A stretch of 64,000 nucleotides of DNA. Origin: DATHTS01 sp965219305 (GTDB lineage Bacteria > Acidobacteriota > Blastocatellia > Pyrinomonadales > Pyrinomonadaceae). Below the pieces are notes generated by a model. That model ran no database searches and was not told where the DNA came from. It worked only from the letters and a program-made list of their open reading frames with translations. The stretch covers positions 620,001 to 684,000 of the forward strand of contig OZ244725.1 of NCBI GenBank assembly GCA_965219305.1, in the 5' to 3' direction. Shown here piece after piece: positions 9,434 to 18,535 of this stretch (its first letter is position 1; each line of letters starts with the position of its first letter). A program made the position numbers and the translations under genes.

Positions 9434-10141
9434 CTAAACGTCTTTTTTCTTCTGGAAAAGTTGCCACAATGAAATCAGATGACTAAATAAAACGAGCGGA
9501 ACAACAACTGTCGGAAGCCAAATAAAAGGGAAATACAAAACCGCGCGATTCGGCTGATCGAACGCAAATTGCTGAATCGGAAACGGCAGAGTTAAAATCG
9601 CCGTTGCAACGATATTTAGCAAAAGTCCGAGCGCGAGAAAATTCCAAATTATCAGTAAAAGACGATTTTTTTTGTTTTTTCTAAATCCGAGCCATAAAAT
9701 TATCGGCGCGGAAATTCCAGACAAAATATCGAAATTTGCGCTTTCAAACGTCATAACTTGCGGAATAATTTTTTGCTGAAAAAGCCATAGCAAAACTATT
9801 TCGACCGGAATCCTGATGATATGCAAAAATGTGAGAATTTTGATCGGCAATTTTTCGATGAAATTTTTTCTTGCGAAAATGAAATATAGAACGATTGTCA
9901 ATAACGCGGGAAAAACACCGAAAATAAAAAGTCGCGGCGGCATTACATCGGTTATCAGATAAAAACCGCCGCCGCTGAGAATCATTTGAAAGATCAGCCA
10001 AAACGCGAGTAAAAAGGCAAAGATTTTCGCGGAAGTTTGTTTAAATACAGTTTTCCGAACTGCATAAAGAAAAATCCCGACGGTCAAAAAAGTCGTCAGG
10101 ATAAAAGTCGTGGAAATATAACCCGGCAGATTTTCGATCAT
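9434..10141 (-). CDS. Polytopic membrane protein of unknown function
   Basis: 235 residues with about seven predicted hydrophobic helices (near 8-27, 40-58, 68-90, 105-122, 137-153, 162-184 and 203-225) and a basic tail (FQKKKDV). No family is recognised; in particular the sequence lacks the four-helix plus periplasmic-domain plan of FtsX/MacB permeases. The start ATG overlaps the stop codon of the ABC ATPase (shared ATGA at 10138-10141), so the two are translationally coupled and probably function together. It is 96 bases upstream of lptD on the same strand. Confidence 0.6.
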   Translation of the reverse strand: MIENLPGYISTTFILTTFLTVGIFLYAVRKTVFKQTSAKIFAFLLAFWLIFQMILSGGGFYLITDVMPPRLFIFGVFPALLTIVLYFIFARKNFIEKLPIKILTFLHIIRIPVEIVLLWLFQQKIIPQVMTFESANFDILSGISAPIILWLGFRKNKKNRLLLIIWNFLALGLLLNIVATAILTLPFPIQQFAFDQPNRAVLYFPFIWLPTVVVPLVLFSHLISLWQLFQKKKDV

Positions 10142-10869
10142 CTAATTTTTTCATCCGATTCGATCTCACCGTCGCGGATCGTTATCACTCGATGAGCGCG
10201 TTCGGCGATTTCCGGTTCGTGCGTAACAAGTATGATCGTGTTGCCGTCTTCGTGCAATTTCTCGAAAAGAATCATAATTTCCTGACTCGTTTTCGTATCG
10301 AGCGCGCCCGTCGGTTCGTCGGCGAGCAAAATTGATGGATCATTGACAAGTGCGCGGGCGATAGCGACTCTCTGACGCTGACCGCCGGAAAGTTCGTTCG
10401 GTCTGTGCAGAGTTCTTTCGCCGAGTTCGACCGATTTCAAAACACTTTCCGCACGTTCGTGACGTTCAGCCGTTCCGAGTCCGGCATAAATAAGCGGAAG
10501 TTCGACATTGTGCAAAGCGGTCGCACGGGAAAGAAGATTAAATGTTTGAAAAACAAAACCGATTTCTTTATTACGAATTCGCGCGAGTTCATCATCCGTC
10601 ATATCGGAGACGAGATGATTGTTGATCCAGTAATGTCCTTTTGTCGGCGAATCGAGACAGCCGATCAAATTCATCAGAGTTGATTTTCCCGAACCCGACG
10701 GACCGATGATCGCCAAATATTCGCCGCGTTTCACATCAAAAGAAACATCTTTGAGAGCGTGAAGTTTCTCGCTTCCCATCGTGTATGTTTTCCAGATGTT
10801 CCGCATACAAATCAGCGAATTCGGATTTTGCGGCAGTTCGTAATCGTTTGTTGCTATTTCTTCAGCCAT
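10138..10869 (-). CDS. ABC transporter ATP-binding protein, MacB/LolD type
   Basis: 243 residues. Walker A GPSGSGKS (56-63), signature LSGGQ (160-164), Walker B LLADEP (181-186) and H-loop VTHEPE are all intact, so it should hydrolyse ATP. The phrase DEPTGALDTKTS is typical of the MacB/LolD/FtsE group, which power FtsX-type permeases for macrolide, lipoprotein or peptide export. It lies 5 bases after the HlyD-type adaptor gene and overlaps the unknown membrane protein by 4 bases, forming a tight three-gene unit. A residue extension of about 18 at the N-terminus (ATNDYELPQNPNS) precedes the core. No FtsX-type permease is encoded alongside. Confidence 0.88.
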   Translation of the reverse strand: MAEEIATNDYELPQNPNSLICMRNIWKTYTMGSEKLHALKDVSFDVKRGEYLAIIGPSGSGKSTLMNLIGCLDSPTKGHYWINNHLVSDMTDDELARIRNKEIGFVFQTFNLLSRATALHNVELPLIYAGLGTAERHERAESVLKSVELGERTLHRPNELSGGQRQRVAIARALVNDPSILLADEPTGALDTKTSQEIMILFEKLHEDGNTIILVTHEPEIAERAHRVITIRDGEIESDEKIR

Positions 10870-10874
10870 AAATT

Positions 10875-12509
10875 TTAACCGCCGGAATTATCGCCTTCTT
10901 TTTTCGTCTGAACTTTGACGACATCGCCTTCTTTTAATTTGTTCAACACGCGGCTCGGTCCGGTGATAACTTTCATATCTTCGGACAAACCGTTAGTAAT
11001 CTGGATTTCGGTTTCGCCCGTAATTCCGGTTTCGACTTCGATGAATTTAGCGCGTCCGTTGTCCATTATGAAAACACCTTTGACCGGTTTCAGTTTCTGA
11101 CCGTCGGGTGTCGGCTGCGGCGCAGCATCGCTTTCGACAGTCGGCGACGGCGATGCGTCTGGTTTCTTTTCGATAACCGCCTGAATCGGAACGGCAACCG
11201 TATTATTTACAGTTTTTGTCGTGATAACCGCCTGTGCGCTCATTCCGGGACGCAGACCGTCTTTGAGTTCTTCCGGCAAATCTTTTAGTTGAATTACGAC
11301 ACGGAAATCTTTTGATTCCTGTGTATTAATTTGCGACGAAAGTCCGCCAGAAGTTTGCGATTGTCCAACGGCGAGCGGCGTTTTTTGTATAACTTCGCCG
11401 GTCAATTCCTTATCGCCGAATGTATCAACTTTGATCGTGGCAGTTTGCCCGACTGCAACATTCTCGATTTCGGCTTCATTGACTTTTACCTCGACATTAA
11501 TAGTTGACATATCGGCAATCGTCAAAAGCGGTGTCGAAGAAAGATTCGCGGTCGCAAATGTTCCGACTTTTGAAGGAATATCGGCGATAACTCCGCTGAT
11601 CGGCGCGAGCTGTAAAGTTTTATCGCGTTGATCGCGTTGAGCGCGAAGTGATGCGAATTGCTGTTGTGCGCGATTGGAACTCGCGTTTGCGCTGAAATTC
11701 GCCGTTTCAACTCCGCGTCGTGCGTCTTTGACGGAAACTTCCTGCTGACTTGCTCTGGCACGTGCTTCTTTGACGCGGGCTTGTGCTTCATTTACTTGCT
11801 GTTGCGCGACTTTAACCGCCGCTCTTTGCGCTTCGAGATTTGCCTGAGCATTTCTGACGGCGACTTTCGCAGTTTCCACGCGATCTTTCGCCTGATCGTA
11901 TTCGAGCCGCGAAATCACCTGCGATTCGAGCAATTCTTCCGAGCGTTTCAATTCGCGATTCGCCGCATTTAATTCAACCTGCGTGCGGTCAACTTCCGTC
12001 TGCGAAGCAATCGTTCTCTGACGTGTTTGATTAACGTTTTCCTGCGCCGAATTGACCGATTGCTGTGCCGTCGTAATCGCGGCTTCCGAAGCGATCAAAC
12101 CTTGCTGCGCCTGCGAAAGCTGATTTTGCGCGGCAAGAATTTGTGAACGCGCCGCCGCCGAATCGTCTTGTGCGGCTTGATATGCGGCGAGTTGAGCATC
12201 TGCGCCAGATTGAAGCTGCGACGGATCAAGCCGGACAAGTTGTGCGCCTTCCTGAACTTTATCGCCTTCTTTAACGAAAATGTCTTCAATTCGTCCCTGA
12301 ACTTCGCTCGTCAGATTTATATATTGAATCGGTCTGACCTCGCCGGGAGCGGTTACGGTTGATTTTAAAACCGGTTTGATTTTAACTTCAACAACCGTAA
12401 CTTCCGGCGTGTCCTTGCGGGTTGCCAGAACGCTCACGATTATTATAATTAGAATTAAGACAGCGGCGGTTGCGCCGATAATTATTTTACCTTTGCGGCT
12501 TAATGCCAT
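10875..12509 (-). CDS. HlyD/MacA-type periplasmic adaptor subunit
   Basis: 544 residues. One N-terminal membrane anchor (KIIIGATAAVLILIIIIVSV, about 7-26) is followed by the lipoyl half-motif GEVRPIQYINLTSEVQGRI, an unusually long Gln/Ala-rich coiled-coil hairpin (about 100-290), the second lipoyl half (LAPISGVIADIPSKVGTF) and beta-barrel and membrane-proximal domains. This is the architecture of membrane fusion proteins that link an inner-membrane pump to an outer-membrane channel. A Pro/Ser/Thr-rich insertion (KKPDASPSPTVESDAAPQ) interrupts the C-terminal region. Its partner ATPase lies 5 bases downstream. The adaptor's 190-residue hairpin suggests a long periplasmic reach; MacA hairpins are shorter. 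Confidence 0.87.
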   Translation of the reverse strand: MALSRKGKIIIGATAAVLILIIIIVSVLATRKDTPEVTVVEVKIKPVLKSTVTAPGEVRPIQYINLTSEVQGRIEDIFVKEGDKVQEGAQLVRLDPSQLQSGADAQLAAYQAAQDDSAAARSQILAAQNQLSQAQQGLIASEAAITTAQQSVNSAQENVNQTRQRTIASQTEVDRTQVELNAANRELKRSEELLESQVISRLEYDQAKDRVETAKVAVRNAQANLEAQRAAVKVAQQQVNEAQARVKEARARASQQEVSVKDARRGVETANFSANASSNRAQQQFASLRAQRDQRDKTLQLAPISGVIADIPSKVGTFATANLSSTPLLTIADMSTINVEVKVNEAEIENVAVGQTATIKVDTFGDKELTGEVIQKTPLAVGQSQTSGGLSSQINTQESKDFRVVIQLKDLPEELKDGLRPGMSAQAVITTKTVNNTVAVPIQAVIEKKPDASPSPTVESDAAPQPTPDGQKLKPVKGVFIMDNGRAKFIEVETGITGETEIQITNGLSEDMKVITGPSRVLNKLKEGDVVKVQTKKEGDNSGG

Positions 12510-12781
12510 TATTTTATTATCCCTTTTTTGAAAATTTGATTTTAATTCAACGCAATAGTATTAGGTTTCTTTTGCGTTCGGTTTTTTTTACGACTTTAAT
12601 TTTAAAAAGTTTCGATAAATATTATTTGTAGAATATTGCTTCCGTGAAATCAAAGATAAAACAATTAAGTTTCAACGATCAATAATTAGCCAACTACCTT
12701 TTGCAGAGAAGGAAAAACGGGTTAAAATAATTTGTCTAAAAGAATTCATTATATTAGTTATATAAAGGTAAGAAAAATAAG

Positions 12782-13357
12782 ATGATAATATGCCAAGCAT
12801 GCGGGAATGAAAATCTCGACAGTTCGCAGTATTGCGACGAATGCGGCACGAGATTGGCAAAACAGGGAACCGAAACAATTACTCAAATGCCGCCCGCCGA
12901 TAATCAAATGTTTCAAAGTGCAAATGTTACTTCGATAGGAATTCCGCCGATTGTTGAAGAAATACCCGAAACAAAGGAAAATGTTTTATTAAGCGGCGAA
13001 AATAAAGGGCAGGAAACAAAAGGAGTTCACGCGACTTTGACGATCGAGCGCGGCGCATCGGTAGGAACGGAGTTTAATTTGACGAGCGAGGAATCATATA
13101 TCGGACGTTGGGACGCAGATAACGGCGTATTTCCTGACATTGATCTTGATTCGTATGACGAAGAAGCGAAAATATCGCGCCGCCACGCGCGAATCATCAA
13201 TCGCAGCGGCGGTTATACAATCGAAGACCTCGGTTCGACAAACGGCACTTATGTAAATCGCGGACGGCGTTTGATTCCGGGAAATCCGCATAAACTCGAT
13301 GACGGTGATGAGATAATTGTCGGGAAAGTTTTTTTAAGACTTCAGGTTAAAAAATAA
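12782..13357 (+). CDS. Zinc-ribbon FHA-domain protein
   Basis: 191 residues. Residues 4-22 form a zinc ribbon (CQACGNENLDSSQYCDECG). A flexible stretch follows, and residues about 80-185 are an FHA domain with the key phosphothreonine-binding residues: YIGRWD (Arg), SRRHARI (Ser, His) and DLGSTNGTYVN (Asn, Gly). FHA domains dock phosphothreonine peptides, so a likely partner is the Ser/Thr kinase encoded 9 bases downstream, whose own FHA domain is closely similar (both have IFPDIDL/IFPEVDL-type inserts). The gene begins the phospho-signalling cluster; the ATG is preceded by AAGGTAAGAAAAATAAG. Confidence 0.85.
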   Translation: MIICQACGNENLDSSQYCDECGTRLAKQGTETITQMPPADNQMFQSANVTSIGIPPIVEEIPETKENVLLSGENKGQETKGVHATLTIERGASVGTEFNLTSEESYIGRWDADNGVFPDIDLDSYDEEAKISRRHARIINRSGGYTIEDLGSTNGTYVNRGRRLIPGNPHKLDDGDEIIVGKVFLRLQVKK

Positions 13358-13366
13358 TTATTTAAT

Positions 13367-15958
13367 ATGATCTATTGTCACGAATGCGGCGAGAAAATTT
13401 CGGGAAACGACTCATTTTGTCCGTTTTGCGGTATTTCTTTAACTCCGGTTGCTCCGGTTGAAAGTCCCGAAAAAGATATTTCCGATGAAAATACGATTGC
13501 CGTCAGCGGTGAGGAACTGGAAAACTTGAGAAAAAACGCGGGTTTGGAACATATGAACATTGTTCAAAGTAATGAATCTTCGCCTGAGATTTCAAATGAA
13601 TCAAAAATCCGGGAAAAATCTGATGTCGTCTCTGAACAGCCGCAAATTATATCAACTTCACAACTAAAGGCTGAAAATGTCGAAGAAGAAGAGCAAATAA
13701 GTGTTGAAAATTCTAAAGACAGTCAGCAAGTTTTATCAGGAGAAAATTTAGATAATTCGGAAAACGGGAAAGATGAAACCGAATTGGAAGATTCGCAAAT
13801 CGTAGAAAATTTCGGCGTTGTTATTCCCGAAAATACTCCTGAAAAAGAAAACGAGCAAATCATCGAAGACGCTCAAAAAGAATTGGAAAGCGACAATGAA
13901 ACAGAGACGGCAATTAAAGAATCTGAACACGAAAGTGACGTTGAAAATCCGCCGTTAGATCTGAAAATTTCAAGTGAAGAAGAAGCAAAAATCGAAGACG
14001 ACTGGCAAAGTGAGGCAGAAGAAACGGCAAATGAAAATGCGAATGCGGAAATCGAAGAATTTCAATTAAACCAAGTTGAAGAAAATAGTTTGGAAAATGA
14101 AAACTCCGATAATAATTCTCAACACGAAGAATCAAATCTTCAAGAAAATGACGAACAAAAAATCGAACCGCCTCAAGAACCGCTTTCGCTGGAAGAAGAT
14201 GAAGTAAAAATGCCGACAATTTCCTATGATTCAGGCGACGCGCTGGATATAGCCGAAAACAAAGTTTATACGGATAATGAAAAATTCAAGAGCATTTTTA
14301 ATGATAAATTGCCAAATTCAACTGAAAACCGAAGTTCGGAATCTGAGATTCAGCAAAACGACACCGGACAGCGAAAATTGGAAGAATTAGCCGGAAAAAT
14401 TAGTATTCCCGAAACACCGCTCGAACAAATTGAAGATTACGACAGGCGTTACGATTCGGTAAAAATTATGGACGATGAGCCGGATTTGGCGAACGAATCC
14501 GAAACCGTCAAAAACCAAGCGGAAAATTCATACACAACTCCGAATTTTGCCGGTAAAAATGACACTGACGGCAGAAAAGGTTTGAAACTAAAGCCTTTAG
14601 AAGAAGGAACGGTTTTAAATAATCGCTACGAAATTATCAGAAAGATCGGCGGCGGCGGAATGGGCGCGGTTTATATGGCGACCGACAAAAATCTCGGCGA
14701 AACTTTGCGTGCCGTCAAGGAAATGGTGCAGTCCTATATCGAAGAATCGCAGCAGGAAAAAGCCATCGAAGATTTTAAACGCGAGGCGACGATTCTCTCG
14801 ACGCTCGATCATCCGGCGATTCCGACCATTTACGATTATTTTTACGACGAAAACGAAGGCAGATTTTATCTGGTGATGAAATATATTTCGGGCGGCGATC
14901 TGGCACAGCGTCTGCGTTCCGCGTCGGAAGGTCGTCTCGATGAACTGAGCGTCGTCGAATGGGCGATTCAAGTTGCCGACGTTTTAGCTTATTTGCATAA
15001 GTTACAGCCGCCGATAGTTTACCGTGATCTTAAACCCGCAAACGTGATGCTCGACAGCAATACCGGGCGAATTATGCTGATTGATTTCGGCATCGCACGT
15101 TCGATAAATAAAGAAGAAAAAGGCGTAACGGCAGTCGGAACGATGGGTTACGCGCCGCCGGAATTGTTCAGCGGAAATGTCGAGGCGCGTTCTGATATTT
15201 ACAGTCTCGGCTCGACGATGTTTCATCTTTTGACGGGCGCGGATCCGCAGAGCAATCCGCTTTTGATTTTTGATTTTCAAAAACATCCGCGCCCGCGCCA
15301 GATAAATCCTTCGCTGACCGATCAAATCGAAAAGATCATAATGCGCTCGGTCGAATACAACGCAAACAATCGTTTTACTTCCGCCGCCGAATTGCGCGAT
15401 GAATTGATAAAACATTTGCGAAGTTTGAAAGCCGGAAAAGTTAGTTACGGAATTTCCGAGTCGCCCGCCGCCGCCGCGCTCGAAGATCAAAAGGTTTTCT
15501 GCGGTTTTTGCGGACAGCAAATTGTGGCGACAGATATGTTTTGCGCGTTTTGCGGTTCTAAACAACCGCTCGCACAGCAAGGCGTTCATTCTTCGGAATA
15601 CGTTTCGCCGGTAATGACCGCGAAACTTTTCGTTCTCGGCACGAACGATCTCGGCACTCCGGCTTATGCACTTGAAAAAGATAACAATATCTTAGGCAGA
15701 CGCGATCCGATTACGCAGATTTTCCCGGAAGTTGATCTTTCTAAATTCGATCCGCAGACGAAAATTTCGCGCCGTCACGCGAGAATCTGGCGCGAAAACG
15801 GGAAGTTTTTGATGGAAGATTTAGGTTCATCAAACGGAACATTAATAATTCCCGTCGTCGGCGATTCTTATAAATTACGTCCGCATAATCCGCATAATCT
15901 CGTCAACGGCGAAAAAGTAAAGGTCGGCGACACTACTTTGCATTTTGTTATTGACTAA
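13367..15958 (+). CDS. Zinc-ribbon Ser/Thr protein kinase with C-terminal zinc ribbon and FHA domain
   Basis: 863 residues with no membrane segment. Order: an N-terminal zinc ribbon (CHECG..FCPFCG, 4-24), a highly acidic low-complexity region of about 370 residues rich in Glu, Asn and Ser, a Hanks-type kinase (about 417-685), a second zinc ribbon (CGFCG..FCAFCG, about 710-732) and an FHA domain (about 770-860: LGRRD, SRRHARI, DLGSSNGT). Kinase motifs are complete: GGGGMGAVY loop, AVKEM lysine, YRDLKPAN catalytic loop, IDFGIA and GYAPPEL. The kinase should therefore be active and cytoplasmic. Its own FHA could bind autophosphorylated threonines. The FHA gene upstream and the SpoIIE-type phosphatase downstream suggest a reversible phosphorylation circuit. 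Confidence 0.9.
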   Translation: MIYCHECGEKISGNDSFCPFCGISLTPVAPVESPEKDISDENTIAVSGEELENLRKNAGLEHMNIVQSNESSPEISNESKIREKSDVVSEQPQIISTSQLKAENVEEEEQISVENSKDSQQVLSGENLDNSENGKDETELEDSQIVENFGVVIPENTPEKENEQIIEDAQKELESDNETETAIKESEHESDVENPPLDLKISSEEEAKIEDDWQSEAEETANENANAEIEEFQLNQVEENSLENENSDNNSQHEESNLQENDEQKIEPPQEPLSLEEDEVKMPTISYDSGDALDIAENKVYTDNEKFKSIFNDKLPNSTENRSSESEIQQNDTGQRKLEELAGKISIPETPLEQIEDYDRRYDSVKIMDDEPDLANESETVKNQAENSYTTPNFAGKNDTDGRKGLKLKPLEEGTVLNNRYEIIRKIGGGGMGAVYMATDKNLGETLRAVKEMVQSYIEESQQEKAIEDFKREATILSTLDHPAIPTIYDYFYDENEGRFYLVMKYISGGDLAQRLRSASEGRLDELSVVEWAIQVADVLAYLHKLQPPIVYRDLKPANVMLDSNTGRIMLIDFGIARSINKEEKGVTAVGTMGYAPPELFSGNVEARSDIYSLGSTMFHLLTGADPQSNPLLIFDFQKHPRPRQINPSLTDQIEKIIMRSVEYNANNRFTSAAELRDELIKHLRSLKAGKVSYGISESPAAAALEDQKVFCGFCGQQIVATDMFCAFCGSKQPLAQQGVHSSEYVSPVMTAKLFVLGTNDLGTPAYALEKDNNILGRRDPITQIFPEVDLSKFDPQTKISRRHARIWRENGKFLMEDLGSSNGTLIIPVVGDSYKLRPHNPHNLVNGEKVKVGDTTLHFVID

Positions 15959-16003
15959 TTTTTGCATTCTGCTCTTTGCCGGCTGAAAGTATTTTTGTTC
16001 GAT

Positions 16004-16031
16004 TTGACGGAAATAAAGGGAAACGTATAAT
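16004..16031 (+). promoter_or_regulatory. Sigma-70-type promoter for the RDD gene
   Basis: TTGACG at 16004-16009 and a perfect TATAAT at 16026-16031 are separated by 16 bases, 49 bases before the start codon of the RDD protein. It suggests that the RDD and phosphatase genes can be expressed separately from the kinase. Confidence 0.6.
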
Positions 16032-16048
16032 TTAGTTTGCGATTTTTA

Positions 16049-16069
16049 CAAAGAGCAAAGAGCAAAGCA
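16049..16069 (+). repeat. Heptanucleotide repeat (CAAAGAG, 3 units)
   Basis: Three tandem seven-base units, CAAAGAG, CAAAGAG and CAAAGCA, lie between the promoter and the RDD start codon, in the place where a ribosome binding site would normally be. An inverted partner (GCTCTTTGCC) lies at 15971-15980. Part of the heptameric repeat family described in the findings. Confidence 0.6.
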
Positions 16070-16079
16070 CAATTTATTT

Positions 16080-16622
16080 ATGAGTTCCAAAACTGGAAAA
16101 ATCGAAAAAGTTGACCCGAAACCGCCTGCGCGAAGATACAGAACCGAAAATGTCATTGTTGATTTTGACGCGGAAAAATTAAAAGCACCATTCGTATTAC
16201 GCTTAGGCGCGATTTTAATTGATTATATTCTGCTTGTCAGCATTCCGGTCATCAGCATTTTAATCAGCCGAAGCTTCGGCGACGACGGCTCAAAACTCTT
16301 AAATAGCGAAATCAGCAACGCGGGTTGGTTGATAACGATCTTGCTCGGAATTACAGATTTCGTTATTTTTCCGATGTTCAGCGGGCAGACAATCGGTAAA
16401 ATGTTTACGGGAATTAGAATCGTCAGAAATGACGGGAAAGCCGTTTCGTTTACAGGCGTTCTTTTGCGAAATATAGTCGGTTATTTCTTATCAATTATAA
16501 CTTTAGGACTCGGTTTCGTGCTTGCTCTTTTTAATATAAAAGGACGCGCACTACACGATTTTATCGCCGGAACAGTCGTCGTTTACGGGCAAAAAAGAGT
16601 AACCAAGGAAATATTGGAATAG
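16080..16622 (+). CDS. RDD-family membrane protein
   Basis: 180 residues. A basic cytosolic N-terminus (KPPARRYRTENVIVDFD) leads into the RDD domain: PFVLRLGAILIDYILL (with the Arg-Asp pair that names the family), a second helix around 82-103 (WLITILLGITDFVIFPMF), GQTIGKMFTGIRIV, and a third hydrophobic block near 130-155 followed by GRALHDFIAGTVVV. RDD proteins are small three- to four-helix membrane proteins; some act in ion exchange or sporulation but most are uncharacterised. Its location between a kinase and a phosphatase suggests it belongs to the same signalling cluster. A clear promoter precedes it, while no ribosome binding site is evident. Confidence 0.85.
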   Translation: MSSKTGKIEKVDPKPPARRYRTENVIVDFDAEKLKAPFVLRLGAILIDYILLVSIPVISILISRSFGDDGSKLLNSEISNAGWLITILLGITDFVIFPMFSGQTIGKMFTGIRIVRNDGKAVSFTGVLLRNIVGYFLSIITLGLGFVLALFNIKGRALHDFIAGTVVVYGQKRVTKEILE

Positions 16623-16629
16623 AAGATTT

Positions 16630-16716
16630 CAGAGTTCAAATTTAAAGTCTAAAATTTAGAATCTGGAAATTAAAAACCTGAAATTCCAAAATAAACAATC
16701 TAAAATTTAAAATCGA
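16630..16716 (+). repeat. Heptameric A/T-rich repeat tract before the phosphatase gene
   Basis: The 87 bases between the RDD stop and the phosphatase start read as consecutive seven-base units such as AGAGTTC, AAATTTA, AAGTCTA, AAATTTA, then TAAAATT, TAAAATC next to the ATG. No ribosome binding site is present between the tract and the start codon. Confidence 0.5.
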
Positions 16717-16717
16717 A

Positions 16718-18373
16718 ATGCCTCGTTTAATAGTAAAAAGTTTAAATAACAATGCCGAAGAATTTCCTTTGACGCGCCTGCGGACGACAATCGGGCGTTC
16801 AGCGCGGAGCGATGTCTGTATTCCCGACGCATTTGCATCGCGTTTACACGCCGAAGTCCGCAAAGAAGGCGACGCATATTTTCTGCACGATCTCGGTTCG
16901 GCGAATGGCACGCGCTATAACGGAAAACTCGTAACTTTGCCGATGCCGATTTCAAACGGTGACGAAATAAAAATCGGCGAAACTTCGATAATTTTCGAAG
17001 GCGATATTCAGCGCAGAAATATCAATTCAACATTGATAGCCGAAAACACGGACGCGCTCGATCCGCAGCAGACGATCTCGCTTTCACGCGAACAACTGCC
17101 GACTTCGGAGATTCTCGGCTCACAATTTTCCGACCGCAACGAACTTCTCAAAATTATCAGCAAAGTCGGAGTCGCGCTTTTATCTTCGAGCGGTTTGGAC
17201 GAGACGATCAATCAAGTCGCATCGCTCGTTTTTGAAGCTGTTCCGGCGGAAAGATGCGTGATTATGCTGCGCGACGACTCGGCGAACGACGGAATGAAAA
17301 TTCTCGCGGCGCGAACTCGCGGAAAAGAAGATCAGATCGAAGAAGTTCGCATCAGCCGCACCGTGATGCAGGAAGTTATCCAAAACGGCAGATCGGTTTT
17401 GACTTCCGACGCACAACACGATCCGCGTTATGCGAGTCAGACGATGGTTTTGCTCGGAATTCGTTCGGTTTTGGCTGTTCCGTTAAGTGTTGACGGCAAA
17501 GAGGTTTTCGGAATAGTTTACGCCGATTCGCCGACGAACGAGACGACTTTTTCCGAAGAACATCTCGATATTTTAACAACTCTCGCTTCGGTCGCTTCGA
17601 TTCGTCTCGAAAATGCGCGTCTGCTCGAAGAACGCTTCGAGCGCGAACGTATGGAGCGCGAACTCGAAGTCGCCATCGAAATTCAGCAGAGATTTCAGCC
17701 GTCCGCGCCGCCGAAGATGGAAGGTTACGAATTTATCGGAATTTCGTTCGCGTGTTACGAGATCGGCGGCGATTATTACGATTTTATCCCGCTTCATAAC
17801 GGCAAAATGCTCGTCGCGCTCGGCGATGTTTCCGGCAAAGGAACAGCCGCCGCGCTTTTGATGTCGAGTCTTCACGCCGCGCTTCACGCGCAGGTCGTGA
17901 CGCGAATAGACCTGTCGGAAATGATTTCCGCCGTCAACAATTATATGGCGGAAACAACGCCGTCAAATCGTTTTATTACATTATTTACGACGGAACTCGA
18001 AGCCGAAACGGGAAGTTTGAAATTTATCAACGCCGGACATAATCCGCCGCTGATCGTTCGCGCAAACGGTTCAGTCGAACAGCTCGAATCCGGCGGTTTT
18101 CCGCTCGGAATTATCCCGAACGCCGACTACGATGTCGGAAACGCCGTGTTAAATTCCGGCGAATCTTTGATAATTTATTCCGACGGCGTAACCGAAGCCG
18201 AAAACACGACTGGCGAAGAATTCGGTATCGAAAGACTTTCCGAAGTTCTGGCGCAAAATCATCAAAGATCGGCATCTGGAATGCGCGACAGAATCGAATC
18301 GTCGCTTTCGACATTCACACATTCTGCTCCGGCGGGCGATGATATAACGCTCGTCATCGTTAAGAGAAATTAA
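16718..18373 (+). CDS. FHA-GAF-SpoIIE (PP2C-type) serine phosphatase
   Basis: 551 residues. An N-terminal FHA domain (about 20-90: TTIGRSARSD, SRLHAEV, DLGSANGTRYN) is followed by a GAF domain (about 150-310: VFEAVPAERCVIMLRDD.., LAVPLSVDGKEVFGIVYAD), a short coiled coil (ERFERERMERELEVAIEIQQ) and the SpoIIE/RsbU phosphatase domain (about 345-550). Metal-binding motifs are intact: GGDYYDF near 350, GDVSGKG near 368, SDGVTEAE near 488 and GDDITLV at the end. RsbU-type enzymes dephosphorylate anti-sigma antagonist or other phosphoproteins in response to signals sensed by the N-terminal domains. Together with the upstream kinase it probably resets phosphorylation marks. It ends with a strong terminator. 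Confidence 0.92.
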   Translation: MPRLIVKSLNNNAEEFPLTRLRTTIGRSARSDVCIPDAFASRLHAEVRKEGDAYFLHDLGSANGTRYNGKLVTLPMPISNGDEIKIGETSIIFEGDIQRRNINSTLIAENTDALDPQQTISLSREQLPTSEILGSQFSDRNELLKIISKVGVALLSSSGLDETINQVASLVFEAVPAERCVIMLRDDSANDGMKILAARTRGKEDQIEEVRISRTVMQEVIQNGRSVLTSDAQHDPRYASQTMVLLGIRSVLAVPLSVDGKEVFGIVYADSPTNETTFSEEHLDILTTLASVASIRLENARLLEERFERERMERELEVAIEIQQRFQPSAPPKMEGYEFIGISFACYEIGGDYYDFIPLHNGKMLVALGDVSGKGTAAALLMSSLHAALHAQVVTRIDLSEMISAVNNYMAETTPSNRFITLFTTELEAETGSLKFINAGHNPPLIVRANGSVEQLESGGFPLGIIPNADYDVGNAVLNSGESLIIYSDGVTEAENTTGEEFGIERLSEVLAQNHQRSASGMRDRIESSLSTFTHSAPAGDDITLVIVKRN

Positions 18374-18392
18374 CGGAAATAAAAAGAATTGA

Positions 18393-18437
18393 GCGCGTCT
18401 GACAAATTTTCAAGTTTGTTAGACGCGCATTTCTTTT
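18393..18437 (+). terminator. Intrinsic terminator closing the kinase/phosphatase cluster
   Basis: GCGCGTCTGACAAA (18393-18406) pairs with TTTGTTAGACGCGC (18415-18428) with one mismatch, followed by ATTTCTTTT. It starts 20 bases after the phosphatase stop codon and separates it from ftsY. Confidence 0.8.
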
Positions 18438-18502
18438 CTATAATCAAATGTTTGATTTCGACAGAAAATCAATAAAGGAAAAGATTTTTGATTTACGGAT
18501 AA

Positions 18503-18535
18503 GGAAATCCAAAATCTAAAATCCAAAATCAAATT
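18503..18535 (+). repeat. Heptameric repeat abutting the ftsY start codon
   Basis: Seven-base units GAAATCC, AAAATCT, AAAATCC, AAAATCA run up to four bases before the ftsY ATG, leaving no ribosome binding site. One of several members of the heptameric repeat family in this window. Confidence 0.6.
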
